Below are positions 1 to 7,688 of a stretch of 20,627 nucleotides of DNA, one piece after another. Positions within the stretch are counted from its first letter, which is position 1; each line of letters opens with the position of its first letter. Below the pieces are notes generated by a model. It was not told the DNA's origin and searched no databases. It saw nothing but the letters and a program-made list of their open reading frames with translations. Source of the stretch: Heyndrickxia sporothermodurans (GTDB lineage: Bacteria > Bacillota > Bacilli > Bacillales > Bacillaceae_C); NCBI RefSeq assembly GCF_016785185.1, contig NZ_JAEKDY010000057.1; one strand, written 5' to 3'. Both the position numbers and the translations under genes were made by a program.

Positions 1-154
1 TTTTCTAAGGTTGTTGGGTGTGTGGTAACCTCAATTATCCTTAGATTTAGGGGGGTGGCAATTTTTTTGCTCAAAAATCCCTCTATTAAGGTAGTTTATA
101 GCCTATTTTATATAAAAGTTTTGACAATACGTTTTACAGTAGGGGGACAGGAAA

Positions 155-1051
155 ATGAAAAAAGCAATTGGCATTGATATTGGCGGGACAAAGATTGCAG
201 CGGCAATCATTACGGAATCGGGAGAATTATTTAAGCGTACGGAAGTAAAAAGTGATCCTTCAGACCGTGAAAAAATGTTTGGTCGAGTCGTCGAGGCGGT
301 GGAACAAGTCCTTGAAAACTCAGCAACTTCTATCGATGACATCAAAGGTATCGGGGTAGGTGTACCAGGTAAAGTGGATCGTGAGAAAGGCATTGCTGTT
401 TTTCAAAATAATTTGCCTTGGGCACAATTTCCCGTTACGGACCGTTTAAGAGAGAGATTTGGTACTGAACGAATCTCAATCGACAATGATGTCTACATGG
501 CGGCTTTTGCCGAATGGAAAGCAGCACAGGGGAAAAGTGATGAGACCTTTGTCTACGTAACTATAAGTACGGGAATCTCCTGTTCTATTATTCATAAAGG
601 TTCGTTTTTCAGGGGAGCAGGCTTTGCTGGGGAGCTAGGTTTAATCCCTGTCCTTTCTAAAGGAACCAATATGCCGTTGGAAAAAGTAGCAGCTGGACCG
701 GCTATCCAACAATTTGCTGCAAAGGAATTACAAGCAGAGCAAATAGCTACGAAAGATGTATTTGCAGGCTATACAAATGGGCTGCCGGAATATCAATCGA
801 TCATTAATGAAGTGACCGACTATTTAGCGCAAGGCCTCTATTCGATTTCCAGCTTATTGGATCCGCACAAAATCGTTTTTGGCGGCAGTGTCATTGTAAA
901 CAATCCTTTTCTACTAAAGTTGATTAAGAAAAAACTAAACATCTATCAACTCCCTGAGCAACAGCATATTTTAGAGCATATGAGCATTAGCACATTAAAG
1001 CAAAATAACGGTGTCGTTGGTGCTGGACTAAGAGTATTTGAAAGTAATTAA
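155..1051 (+). CDS. ROK-family sugar kinase lacking the zinc motif
   Basis: A 298-residue cytoplasmic sugar kinase of the ROK family, predicted to phosphorylate a hexose or N-acetylhexosamine with ATP. The N-terminal phosphate-binding loop GIDIGGTK is at residues 6-13. The catalytic segment SIDNDVYMAA (109-118) carries the presumed base Asp112, and a GAGFAGELG segment follows near 154-162. Most ROK proteins have GE-x-GH followed by a CxCGxxGC zinc site. Here the His is Leu (GELGL) and no Cys cluster follows, so zinc is probably not bound. The start is supported by AGGGGGA 9 bases upstream. It lies 16 bases before a broken agaS-type isomerase gene, which suggests an amino-sugar or galactosamine catabolic operon whose other genes lie outside the window or are lost. 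The exact substrate cannot be read from sequence. N-acetylmannosamine or glucose kinase are alternatives. Confidence 0.88.
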   Translation: MKKAIGIDIGGTKIAAAIITESGELFKRTEVKSDPSDREKMFGRVVEAVEQVLENSATSIDDIKGIGVGVPGKVDREKGIAVFQNNLPWAQFPVTDRLRERFGTERISIDNDVYMAAFAEWKAAQGKSDETFVYVTISTGISCSIIHKGSFFRGAGFAGELGLIPVLSKGTNMPLEKVAAGPAIQQFAAKELQAEQIATKDVFAGYTNGLPEYQSIINEVTDYLAQGLYSISSLLDPHKIVFGGSVIVNNPFLLKLIKKKLNIYQLPEQQHILEHMSISTLKQNNGVVGAGLRVFESN

Positions 1052-1067
1052 AAGAGAGGTGCCGGAA

Positions 1068-1835
1068 ATGTTTACATTAAATCAAGAAAAATTAGTACCA
1101 TTAGGTGCATCGATTACAACTGCGGAGATTAAACAGCAGCCTGATTTATGGGCAGAAACGTATGCATTGTATAAGGATAAACATAGTGATATCGAAGCAT
1201 TTCTACAAAAACTATCAGAAAGACACGATCGGGTTCGCGTCATATTTACCGGTGCAGGAACATCTGCCTATGTAGGCGAAACCGTTCTGCCATACTTAAA
1301 AGGAAAAGTTGATGAACAAAAGTGGGAATTTTTAAGTATTCCGACAACCACTTTAGTATCGAACCCATATCAATTTTTAAAAGCAGATTTCCCAACCTTG
1401 TTGGTCTCTTTTGCTAGAAGTGGAAATAGCCCGGAAAGTGTTGCAGCTGTTGGATTAGCGGAACAGCTAGTAAAGGACTTCTATCAGATAACAATTACCT
1501 GTGCAAAAAATGGAGAATTAGCAAAGCGAGCGCAAGATGATACGAATAATTTGCTATTATTGATGCCTGAAAAATCGAATGATCAAGGGTTTGCCATGAC
1601 CGGAAGCTATTCATGTATGACACTAACTGCATTGCTCGTTTTTGATCCTTTGTCAGTTGAAGAAAAATTGACGATTGTTAAAACGATTCGCTAAATGGGC
1701 GAAAGTGTTATAAGCAGAGAGAATTTTATTCAAAAAATTATTTCTGCTGATTTTGATCGTATTATTTACCTTGGTTCAGGTAGTTTAGAGGGACTCTCAA
1801 GAGAAGCGCAGTTAAAAGTATTGGAACTATGTTAA
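1068..1835 (+). pseudogene. agaS: Broken SIS-domain sugar isomerase (AgaS-like)
   Basis: This is the remains of a tagatose-6-phosphate ketose/aldose isomerase or related SIS-domain sugar-phosphate deaminase/isomerase. The start ATG at 1068 follows AGAGAGGT. The first 208 codons hold an intact first SIS domain with TGAGTSAYVG and SFARSGNSPES, the sugar-phosphate-binding loops. An in-frame TAA stands at 1692-1694. The same frame then continues with family-like sequence (DFDRIIYLGSGSLEGLSREAQ), so that stop is a lesion rather than the natural end. A second stop at 1833-1835 cuts the frame in the middle of the second SIS domain. Full-length relatives are about 390 residues, so roughly the last third is missing. 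It probably formed an operon with the upstream ROK kinase. A functional single-SIS product cannot be excluded but is unlikely. Confidence 0.75.
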
Positions 1836-1860
1836 GTTGATTCCACTGTGTTTGAAAAAT

Positions 1861-2045
1861 AACCGGAAAAATTCCGTTTAAGTTGGGAAATACGCATATT
1901 TCCTTAAAAATAAGCGGAGTTTTTCCGCCTATATGAACCAAATCTTTGAATTTTTGCTTATTCAGAGCAGCTAACCGGAATTTCTCCGCTTATCTCCGCT
2001 ACTTAAGCTTCCTCTATATACATTAGCCGGAAATTATCCGCCTAT
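1861..2045. repeat. Cluster of four CGGA...TCCG hairpin repeats
   Basis: Four copies of a roughly 21-base unit lie at about 1861-1880, 1911-1932, 1972-1992 and 2024-2045, spaced 50-60 bases apart. The consensus is approximately AANCGGAAWTTNTCCGCYTAT. Each unit is a small inverted repeat (CGGA / TCCG) with an AT-rich centre, and the units are separated by unrelated AT-rich sequence. The cluster begins just after the truncated agaS pseudogene. Similar intergenic repeats occur in Bacillus-related genomes (general recollection). Function is unknown, and transcript processing or a non-autonomous mobile element are possibilities. No open reading frame covers it. Confidence 0.7.
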
Positions 2046-2381
2046 AAATTCTCATATCTTTATGAAAATCATCAATGAATAACTATAGAGCCAAGACCAA
2101 AGAACCGTGGTTTTGTAAATAAAAAACACAGCATTTTCTCCACAAACTAACACGTTAACTAATTAAAATGTTGCTATAGTTCGGTCTTTATCGGAGATTC
2201 AACGATTGTTATATAATTAAATTTGCTTTTTTTGCTGTGTGTATGTGCTGCCGAAGTGGGAGGCAGTATTCTCTAGGTCTATACTAGTATCTGCAAAATA
2301 CACACTCCTTTTTAAAGTAATTAGAAGGAACAACCGACAACAATCTAGAAATATACAAGAGATAAAAAAGGAGGTTTCCGA
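2046..2381. other. Intergenic stretch without a recognisable gene
   Basis: These 336 AT-rich bases lie between the hairpin-repeat cluster and the VOC gene. A TATAAT hexamer occurs at 2212-2217, but no acceptable -35 box stands 16-18 bases before it, so no promoter is called. The ribosome binding site of the next gene (AAGGAGG, about 2368-2374) lies at its right edge. I see no RNA gene or strong hairpin. Confidence 0.5.
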
Positions 2382-2762
2382 ATGGAAAAAACATTGCCTA
2401 TAAAAAACCAAATGAATGGTGTATTTGTTCATGTTACAAATTTAAAGGTTTCAGCAAAATGGTACGCTGATTTGTTAGGACTGGACGTTGATTTAGATAA
2501 AGTCGTTTCTCCTGTTTATAACGTACCCTTGGTAGGTACTACGTCTTTAACTTTAGATGACCACACGTTTGATCCTAAATTCAATCATAATGTAAGTCCA
2601 AGCCCAATTTTTAATCTCTATGCACCCAAAATTGATGACGCCTATCAATATATTAAAGACAAAGGCATTGAAATTGTGAGAGAAATAGAGACGGTTGGCG
2701 ATACAGCTTGGTTTAACATAAAAGACCCGGATGGAAATGTAGTTATGATTTGTAATTGTTAA
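2382..2762 (+). CDS. VOC-family (glyoxalase/bleomycin-resistance fold) protein
   Basis: A 126-residue single-copy vicinal-oxygen-chelate protein. The pattern is that of a glyoxalase-fold monomer: an opening beta strand with the metal-ligand-type His (GVFVHVTNL, about 13-21), the helix KVSAKWYADLLGLDV, and a C-terminal DPDGNVVMIC segment typical of VOC proteins. It has no signal peptide or membrane segment. The start is well supported by AAGGAGG seven bases before ATG. Members of this family isomerise or cleave small molecules with a divalent metal, or bind drugs such as bleomycin or fosfomycin. The sequence does not show which. It stands alone between decayed genes, so context gives no substrate hint. 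Confidence 0.85.
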   Translation: MEKTLPIKNQMNGVFVHVTNLKVSAKWYADLLGLDVDLDKVVSPVYNVPLVGTTSLTLDDHTFDPKFNHNVSPSPIFNLYAPKIDDAYQYIKDKGIEIVREIETVGDTAWFNIKDPDGNVVMICNC

Positions 2763-2889
2763 AAGAATAGGTAAATATCGCTGTAAAAGGTCAATGAATG
2801 TTATTTTTTGGTGTTTTTCGTTGAAAATGGAACAAGCAGAGCAGGAGGTAGACTTGGCGGATGAGGAAGGTTAAGACAACTTACTATTT

Positions 2890-3102
2890 ATGACTTGCAT
2901 CCCTGGAGTATCATTTACAAATATTCTTCATCCGATCAATCTTAGTCCTGCTGACAGTGTACCACGAATTGCATGAGGCAAGTTTTTCGAGGAAAATAAC
3001 AAATTGAAATTGCCTATATCTGTTCCAGCACATCATGCTTTAGTCGATTGTCTTACGAATGCAACTGTGCAAAAGTATATATCAATAAAGGACAGAGGTT
3101 AA
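2890..3102 (+). pseudogene. Possible remnant of a DEDDh 3'-5' exonuclease C-terminus
   Basis: This 71-codon reading frame is interrupted once by TGA at about codon 29. Before the stop it reads MTCIPGVSFTNILHP and so on, ending DSVPRIA. After it the frame continues GKFFEENNKLKLPISVPAHH, then ALVDC, and ends at TAA 3100-3102. The HHALVD segment fits the HxAxxD motif III of DEDDh (DnaQ-type) exonucleases. That motif and the unbroken protein-like frame on both sides of the stop suggest a dead 3' fragment. The upstream motifs (DxE and the second Asp) are not present, so most of the gene is gone. The family assignment rests on one motif and is weak. Confidence 0.3.
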
Positions 3103-3127
3103 TTTTTTATTGGACTGTTTAGGCAGC

Positions 3128-3172
3128 ATTTTTTTAAAAAATAAGAAAGAGCCCCATTATTCATCGGAGCTC
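3128..3172 (-). terminator. Rho-independent terminator of the DUF4062 operon
   Basis: On the minus strand AGAGCTCC pairs with GGGGCTCT (one G-U) around a 10-base loop, followed by a T-rich tail TTCTTATTTTTT. It begins a few bases after the stop of the 64-residue ORF, so it closes the two-gene minus-strand unit. Confidence 0.75.
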
Positions 3173-3178
3173 TTCACT

Positions 3179-3373
3179 TTATGTTCTGCTAAAACCTGCT
3201 GGTTTTCTTGTATATGTTTCATTAATTTCATTTAAGGTTTTTAACACAGCTTGGCTAGAATTTTTTACATCTTTCATTCTGTCACGTGTACGTTTACGTC
3301 TTAGCCCTGATGGTTCAGAGGCCACGAGAATTACGTTTTCGTCATTATAACGCATCTTGTTACTCCCAGTCAT
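3179..3373 (-). CDS. Small basic protein coupled to the DUF4062 gene
   Basis: A 64-residue protein of unknown function. It is strongly basic in the middle (GLRRKRTRDRMKDVK) with a helical-looking C-terminal half and no membrane segment. It starts inside the end of the DUF4062 gene, with a 14-base overlap, and its ATG has a strong site GGAGGG seven bases upstream, so it is likely translationally coupled to that gene. The terminator directly after its stop also supports a real gene. I do not recognise the family. A small partner of an effector protein (antitoxin, adaptor or nucleic-acid binder) is a reasonable guess from context only. An alternative start is Met7, preceded by GGGAG. Confidence 0.6.
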   Translation of the reverse strand: MTGSNKMRYNDENVILVASEPSGLRRKRTRDRMKDVKNSSQAVLKTLNEINETYTRKPAGFSRT

Positions 3374-4547
3374 ATTGTATCCCTCCTATTAAATCGGCTA
3401 AGAAGTCTGTGTATAGTGTTGTTGTATTAATTATAGCATATTCGATTTCCTCTTTAAAGGCTTCTACCTTAGTGTTACTCCATGTTTGATCCATAGGATA
3501 GTGGAAGCATAGTACATAATCTTTTGTTGTAATTGCATAATACAATACATTCTTATCCTCAGAATATCCAATAACATTGGTATCTCGAGTAAGAGCTGAA
3601 ACTACATATGAATCATCATTTGTTAAATCATATTCGAAGCTTGGAGATGTAGCACCGGCATAACCACAAAGTCTAATTTTATCTTCAGCCTTTTTATATA
3701 CTGTCAATGCATTACATTTTTCGAATTTGCCAATCTCTTCAGCTAACATTGTTGCAGGACGTTGGTAAATGTAATCCCCCATTAATGGTTCCATGGCAGT
3801 TTCTAAGAAATTTTCCCAATCCGTTATCGTACCCATATGAAGATATGAAAGTAGGTTTAACGTGTAATCTTGATATACAGTAAAATCTTGGGCGGCAATA
3901 GCATTATCATGAATATCTTCCTTCATTGGTACAAGTTTTATTCCTTCACCTAACCGATCGCTTAAGTACCCTTTTATTTTCTTATAAGCTTTGGGAGCCT
4001 GAGCTAATACGAGTTCTTCGGTCCATATCCGTGCAGCTTGTACATCATATATAAAGGCCCATATAAATGGATGAATTGATTCAATCTTTTCACGTTGGGA
4101 TCTTCCTAAGTCTTCATTAATCACCTGATATACTATGTCAATTGTATAATCTGGATTACGGTGTTTTTCTTCTATATACTTTTTGTATCTCCTATCAAGA
4201 TCCTTACGAATATGTTCCTCATAAATTTGCTTTATATCCGAATCAAGAAAAGCTATAACATATTTACCTTCTTTTATTGCTGTTCGAAACTCTTGATATG
4301 TAGGAGTACATTTATCCTCTGCCCAATAAGTCCCTACATTGTCATTCAAAAGCAAAATAAAGATATCAGATTCCATCACCTTTTGCAGGCATGTTTTCAT
4401 GAAATCTGTTTGCCATGGGTAAAAATTGTCTTCGAATAATAATGGGCTATGCCCAGCTTCTTCTAGTTCCCGTTTTAAATCAGATCGAAATGGGACTAGC
4501 TTTCTATCGTAGGCAGAACTGATAAATATTCGAGCTGGATTTGGCAT
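3360..4547 (-). CDS. DUF4062 (TIR-like) protein with GAF-like C-terminal half
   Basis: A 395-residue protein. Residues 1-100 match the DUF4062 pattern, a TIR-related flavodoxin-like fold: RIFISSAYDR at 6-15, ELEEAGHSPLLFED at 27-40, SDIFILLLNDNVGTYW at 60-75, and EFRTA at 86-90 followed by VIAFLDS. Glu86 sits where TIR NADases carry the catalytic Glu (inference). A charged middle (about 100-220) leads to a C-terminal half of about 225-380 whose strand pattern (IRLCGYAGATS, NVLYYAITTKDYVLCFHYP) resembles a GAF sensor domain. There is no signal peptide or membrane segment. The start has GAGGAGGG before ATG. DUF4062 domains are usual partners of NTPase or other sensor modules in immune-like proteins. 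Here the sensor would be the GAF-like part. It overlaps a downstream 64-residue gene. Function is not established. A defence effector is my inference. Confidence 0.75.
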   Translation of the reverse strand: MPNPARIFISSAYDRKLVPFRSDLKRELEEAGHSPLLFEDNFYPWQTDFMKTCLQKVMESDIFILLLNDNVGTYWAEDKCTPTYQEFRTAIKEGKYVIAFLDSDIKQIYEEHIRKDLDRRYKKYIEEKHRNPDYTIDIVYQVINEDLGRSQREKIESIHPFIWAFIYDVQAARIWTEELVLAQAPKAYKKIKGYLSDRLGEGIKLVPMKEDIHDNAIAAQDFTVYQDYTLNLLSYLHMGTITDWENFLETAMEPLMGDYIYQRPATMLAEEIGKFEKCNALTVYKKAEDKIRLCGYAGATSPSFEYDLTNDDSYVVSALTRDTNVIGYSEDKNVLYYAITTKDYVLCFHYPMDQTWSNTKVEAFKEEIEYAIINTTTLYTDFLADLIGGIQYDWE

Positions 4548-4582
4548 AATATTCCCTCCTCACAAAAAAATATAGCACATAA

Positions 4583-4610
4583 ATAGTAAATATGAGAGGA
4601 ATTTTCACAA
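4583..4610 (-). promoter_or_regulatory. Weak candidate promoter for the DUF4062 operon
   Basis: On the minus strand TTGTGA, a 16-base spacer and TACTAT stand about 35 bases before the DUF4062 start codon. Both boxes depart from consensus and the region is AT-rich, so this is only a candidate. Confidence 0.3.
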
Positions 4611-4700
4611 AATAAAGATAGTGTTTGGATCCTTGTGACCCCCAATTGCACTTTTTATTTGAAAATAGTAAAGTTTATAATGTTCAAAATTTACTATCGT

Positions 4701-4730
4701 TTGATAAAAAGCGTTTACACATGGTATAAG
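4701..4730 (+). promoter_or_regulatory. SigA-type promoter for dus
   Basis: TTGATA (4701-4706), an 18-base spacer and TATAAG (4725-4730) make a good housekeeping-type promoter about 85 bases before the dus start codon. It diverges from the DUF4062 operon. Confidence 0.6.
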
Positions 4731-4816
4731 TGTAAAAGAATTAGGAACATTTTTTGCTTTTTAATTTTGGGATGAGAGTTTGAACGGGTATCCCATTTTG
4801 GAAGGATTGATTTATT

Positions 4817-5818
4817 ATGACAGACAATTTTTGGCGTGAATTACCACGGCCATTTTTTATACTTGCACCAATGGAAGATGTGACGGATGTTGTTTTTCGC
4901 CATGTCGTGAGTAAAGCTGCTAGACCTGATGTGTTTTTTACGGAGTTTACAAACACGGTGAGTTATTGTCATCCAGATGGGCAGCAGAGTGTGCGTGGGC
5001 GTTTGACGTTTACAGAAGATGAACAACCAATGGTTGCACATATTTGGGGAGATCAGCCCGAGTATTTTCGGCAAACGAGTATTGGTGTCGCGAAACTTGG
5101 CTTTAAGGGTGTGGACATCAATATGGGCTGTCCTGTGCATAATGTGGCAGCTAAGGGTAAGGGAAGCGGCCTTATCCTTCGTCCGGAAGTCGCTGCGGAT
5201 ATCATACAAGCAGCAAAAGCAGGGGGATTGCCTGTAAGTGTGAAGACAAGGCTTGGATATACGTATGTAGACGAATGGCGGGATTGGCTAACTCACATAT
5301 TGAAACAAGACATCGCTAATCTTTCTATTCATCTGCGTACAAGAAAGGAAATGAGCAAAGTAGATGCTCATTGGGAGCTGATTCCGGAAATTAAGAAACT
5401 TCGTGATGAAGTCGCACCAGATACACTTTTGACGATCAATGGAGATATTCCTGACCGTCAAACTGGCTTGAAGCTTGTTGAACAATATGGTGTTGACGGG
5501 GTAATGATCGGACGTGGAATTTTTACAAATCCATTTGCCTTTGAAAAAGAACCGAAAGAACATAGTAGTGAGGAATTGCTAGATCTCTTACGATTGCAGC
5601 TTGATCTTCATGATAAATATTCAGAGGAATTTGAGCCGCGTCCATTCAAACATCTTCTTCGCTTTTTTAAGATTTATGTCAAAGGTTTTCGCGGGGCGAG
5701 TGAATTAAGAAATCAATTGATGAGCACAAAATCAACAGATGAAGTGCGTGCAATGCTTGATAATATTGGTTTTGATGGGTCCGGGGAACTGGAGAATGAT
5801 ATGACCCAAAAAAGTTAG
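4817..5818 (+). CDS. dusB2: tRNA-dihydrouridine synthase (YfjN/DusB2-like)
   Basis: A 333-residue FMN-dependent enzyme that reduces uridines in the tRNA D-loop with NADPH. The TIM-barrel start PFFILAPMEDVTD is at 12-24. The catalytic cysteine is Cys105 in DINMGCPVHN, followed by a K-GSG loop. SVKTRLG, the flavin-binding LSIHLRTR, TINGDI and GVMIGRGIF follow in family order. The sequence closely resembles B. subtilis YfjN from memory, including its N-terminus. The C-terminal helical RNA-binding domain is complete, with about ten extra residues at the end. GGAAGG precedes the ATG. It is monocistronic, with its own promoter upstream and a long hairpin terminator just downstream. It is a housekeeping gene set between accessory segments. 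Confidence 0.95.
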   Translation: MTDNFWRELPRPFFILAPMEDVTDVVFRHVVSKAARPDVFFTEFTNTVSYCHPDGQQSVRGRLTFTEDEQPMVAHIWGDQPEYFRQTSIGVAKLGFKGVDINMGCPVHNVAAKGKGSGLILRPEVAADIIQAAKAGGLPVSVKTRLGYTYVDEWRDWLTHILKQDIANLSIHLRTRKEMSKVDAHWELIPEIKKLRDEVAPDTLLTINGDIPDRQTGLKLVEQYGVDGVMIGRGIFTNPFAFEKEPKEHSSEELLDLLRLQLDLHDKYSEEFEPRPFKHLLRFFKIYVKGFRGASELRNQLMSTKSTDEVRAMLDNIGFDGSGELENDMTQKS

Positions 5819-5836
5819 TGTTTATATTGCAGCTTA

Positions 5837-5891
5837 TTGGCTGGTGTAAGTTCGGTATTTAACTGGACTCATACCGGCCAATTTTTGTTTT
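5837..5891 (+). terminator. Terminator of dus
   Basis: A 17-bp stem (5837-5853 with 5865-5881) has one mismatch, three G-U pairs and an 11-base loop, and is followed by TTTTTGTTTT. It begins 18 bases after the dus stop. Confidence 0.8.
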
Positions 5892-5936
5892 ATGCTATGC
5901 TTTTTTGCTAAAAGATTGTTGCTTATAACAATATGT

Positions 5937-6438
5937 AGATTATAGGTTTGTGTATCATAAGACTTCGTTTGTGCCGCATAGAAAATGATTTGTGGATCAT
6001 AAAAAGTCATTTGTGGATTATAGTTTCTACTTTGAACGGTGGATTATAGGTTTGTGTATCATAAGACTCCATTTGTGCCGCATAGAAAATGATTTGTGGA
6101 TCATAGAAAGTTATTTGTGGATCATAGTTTCTACTTCGAACGGTAGATTATAGGTTTGAGCATCATAAGACTTCATTTGTGCCGCATAGAAAATGATTTG
6201 TGGATCATAGAAAGTTATTTGTGGATCATAGTTTCTACTTCGAACGGTGGATAATAGGTTTGAGTATCATAAGACTCCATTTGTGCCGCATAGAAAATGA
6301 TTTGTGGACCATAGAAAGTTGTTTGTGGATCATAGTTTCTACTTTGAACGGTGGATTATAGATTTGTGTATCATAAGACTTCGTTTGTGCCGCATAGAAA
6401 ATGATTTGTGGATCATAAAAAGTCATTTGTGGTTCATA
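5937..6438. repeat. Five tandem 104-bp repeats made of 21-bp sub-units
   Basis: The same landmark (TATAGGTTTG or a close variant) recurs at 5941, 6045, 6149, 6253 and 6357, so the period is exactly 104 bases. The last copy is partial and ends near 6438. Each 104-bp unit breaks into four 21-base sub-units and one of 20, with approximate sub-unit consensus RTTTGTGNNTCATARAAANTN, so the array is hierarchical. Copies differ by scattered substitutions but no indels. Copies 1 and 5 share variants (CTTCGTTTG, AAAAAGTC) not found in the middle copies. 104 is not divisible by three, so the array cannot be a repeated protein segment in one frame. The 280 bases after it (6439-6719) show no gene or clear signal. 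Function is unknown. Twenty-one bases is two helical turns, so an array of protein-binding sites on one DNA face is conceivable. Confidence 0.9.
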
Positions 6439-6719
6439 GAGATTGGATTCTTTTATGTACTTCCTCATCTTCAACTTCCCGAATCTTGTTCTTTCTATTG
6501 GAGGGCAAGGGACTTTTCTTAAATTGATTTTCTCTTAACATTGTAAAATCCGTATTTTTCTGATGCTACCACTTTCCAAAGTCGGTTATCACTTATTTTT
6601 TTACTTGAATTCGCACAGTTAACAAAATGTTCACAATTTTACAGGCGGAAGGGTGCCCTTTTTCTTCTCAAATTTATATTTCTAATATGAAGGCTATTTT
6701 AAGTGAAGAAAGGGCAGGG

Positions 6720-7688
6720 ATGAAGATGGCAAAGTATAGAATGGTACGTACGGAATTTTGGAAGAATCCGATTGTTTTAGAAGAGATGACCCCGGAGGAT
6801 AAATATTTTTACCTTTATTTGCTGACGAATCCACGTACGACGCAAATTGGAATCTATCGAATTACGAAGAAAGAAATGGCGTTTGATTTGGGCTATTCGA
6901 TTGAGAGTGTGCATTCGTTAATGGGGCGTTTCGAGGAACACCATCAATTGATTCGTTACAATCCCGAAACAAGGGAACTGGCGATTAAGAACTGGGGAAA
7001 AGAGAATCTGCAAAAAGGCGGAAAACCGGTGATGGATTGTATTGTTTCCGAATTAAAAGAGGTAGAGGATCACTCGCTTATCCAATATGTTTCGGAATAC
7101 ATACATAAAGAAGAGATCCGCAGCTTATATGAAGCTTTTTATCAACAAAAAGAGATGCTAATTGAAACAGGGGATGATGAAAGAGACTTCTGTGAAGAAT
7201 TTGACGATACGTTGCCGACTCGTTTTACGACACGTGGGCAAAAAGAAAAAGAAAAACAAAAAGAAAAACAAAAACAACAAAAAGATCTCTATCCAAGTAT
7301 AGAGAATAATCCACACATAGTGAATCCGTCATTGAGTAATGATGATGTGAAAGAAATTATTGAGTTTTGGGATACAAATGGATTTGGTTTTACGAATGTA
7401 AATGCAAAAGAGCAGTTGTTGTCGTGGTTAGATGATTCAAGTTTTTTACAACCGAAGGACATGATTGTAAAAGCTATGAAAATAGCATGTGCCAATAACA
7501 AGCGAAAGCTGAATTATATCATCGGGATTCTGAAAAACTGGGAAAATGAATCTTTGCTAACTGTGGAAGAAGTGGATTCGTATGATGAGAAACAAAAGCA
7601 GTATAGACCACCAACCGAATCATTTCCTGCCGGAAGAGCGATTCCGAGGGAATTTGAACTCGACTTATCGGCAGGTGAAGATGGATGA
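6720..7688 (+). CDS. DnaD-domain replication initiator (phage/plasmid type)
   Basis: A 322-residue cytoplasmic protein predicted to remodel an origin and help load the replicative helicase. Its N-terminus (MAKYRMVRTEFWKNPIVLEE, then PEDKYFYLYLLTNPRTTQIGIY) is the winged-helix start typical of phage and ICE replisome organisers. I therefore start at the ATG at 6720, or the next ATG at 6726, both after an AGGGCAGGG stretch, rather than at an upstream ATG. A low-complexity Lys/Glu/Gln linker lies at about 173-190. The C-terminal DnaD/DnaB-type domain lies at about 208-285 and ends in YIIGILKNW, which fits the YxxxIxxxW signature. Its stop overlaps the next start (ATGA), so it is coupled to a helicase gene. 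With that helicase broken, this looks like the residue of an integrated phage or plasmid replication module. Confidence 0.85.
   Translation: MKMAKYRMVRTEFWKNPIVLEEMTPEDKYFYLYLLTNPRTTQIGIYRITKKEMAFDLGYSIESVHSLMGRFEEHHQLIRYNPETRELAIKNWGKENLQKGGKPVMDCIVSELKEVEDHSLIQYVSEYIHKEEIRSLYEAFYQQKEMLIETGDDERDFCEEFDDTLPTRFTTRGQKEKEKQKEKQKQQKDLYPSIENNPHIVNPSLSNDDVKEIIEFWDTNGFGFTNVNAKEQLLSWLDDSSFLQPKDMIVKAMKIACANNKRKLNYIIGILKNWENESLLTVEEVDSYDEKQKQYRPPTESFPAGRAIPREFELDLSAGEDG

Noticed and set aside
121..149. TTGACA before the ROK kinase as a promoter -35 box
   Set aside because: No -10-like hexamer lies at 16-18 bases from it. The gene may be transcribed from further upstream.
4841..5209. Minus-strand 122-codon frame inside dus
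   Set aside because: It is antisense to a strongly conserved enzyme, with no start signal and an odd His/Cys-rich text.
5937..6438. The regular repeats could be taken for a CRISPR array
   Set aside because: The repeated unit is the whole 104 bases with no unique spacers, no palindromic 24-40-base repeat and no cas genes nearby.
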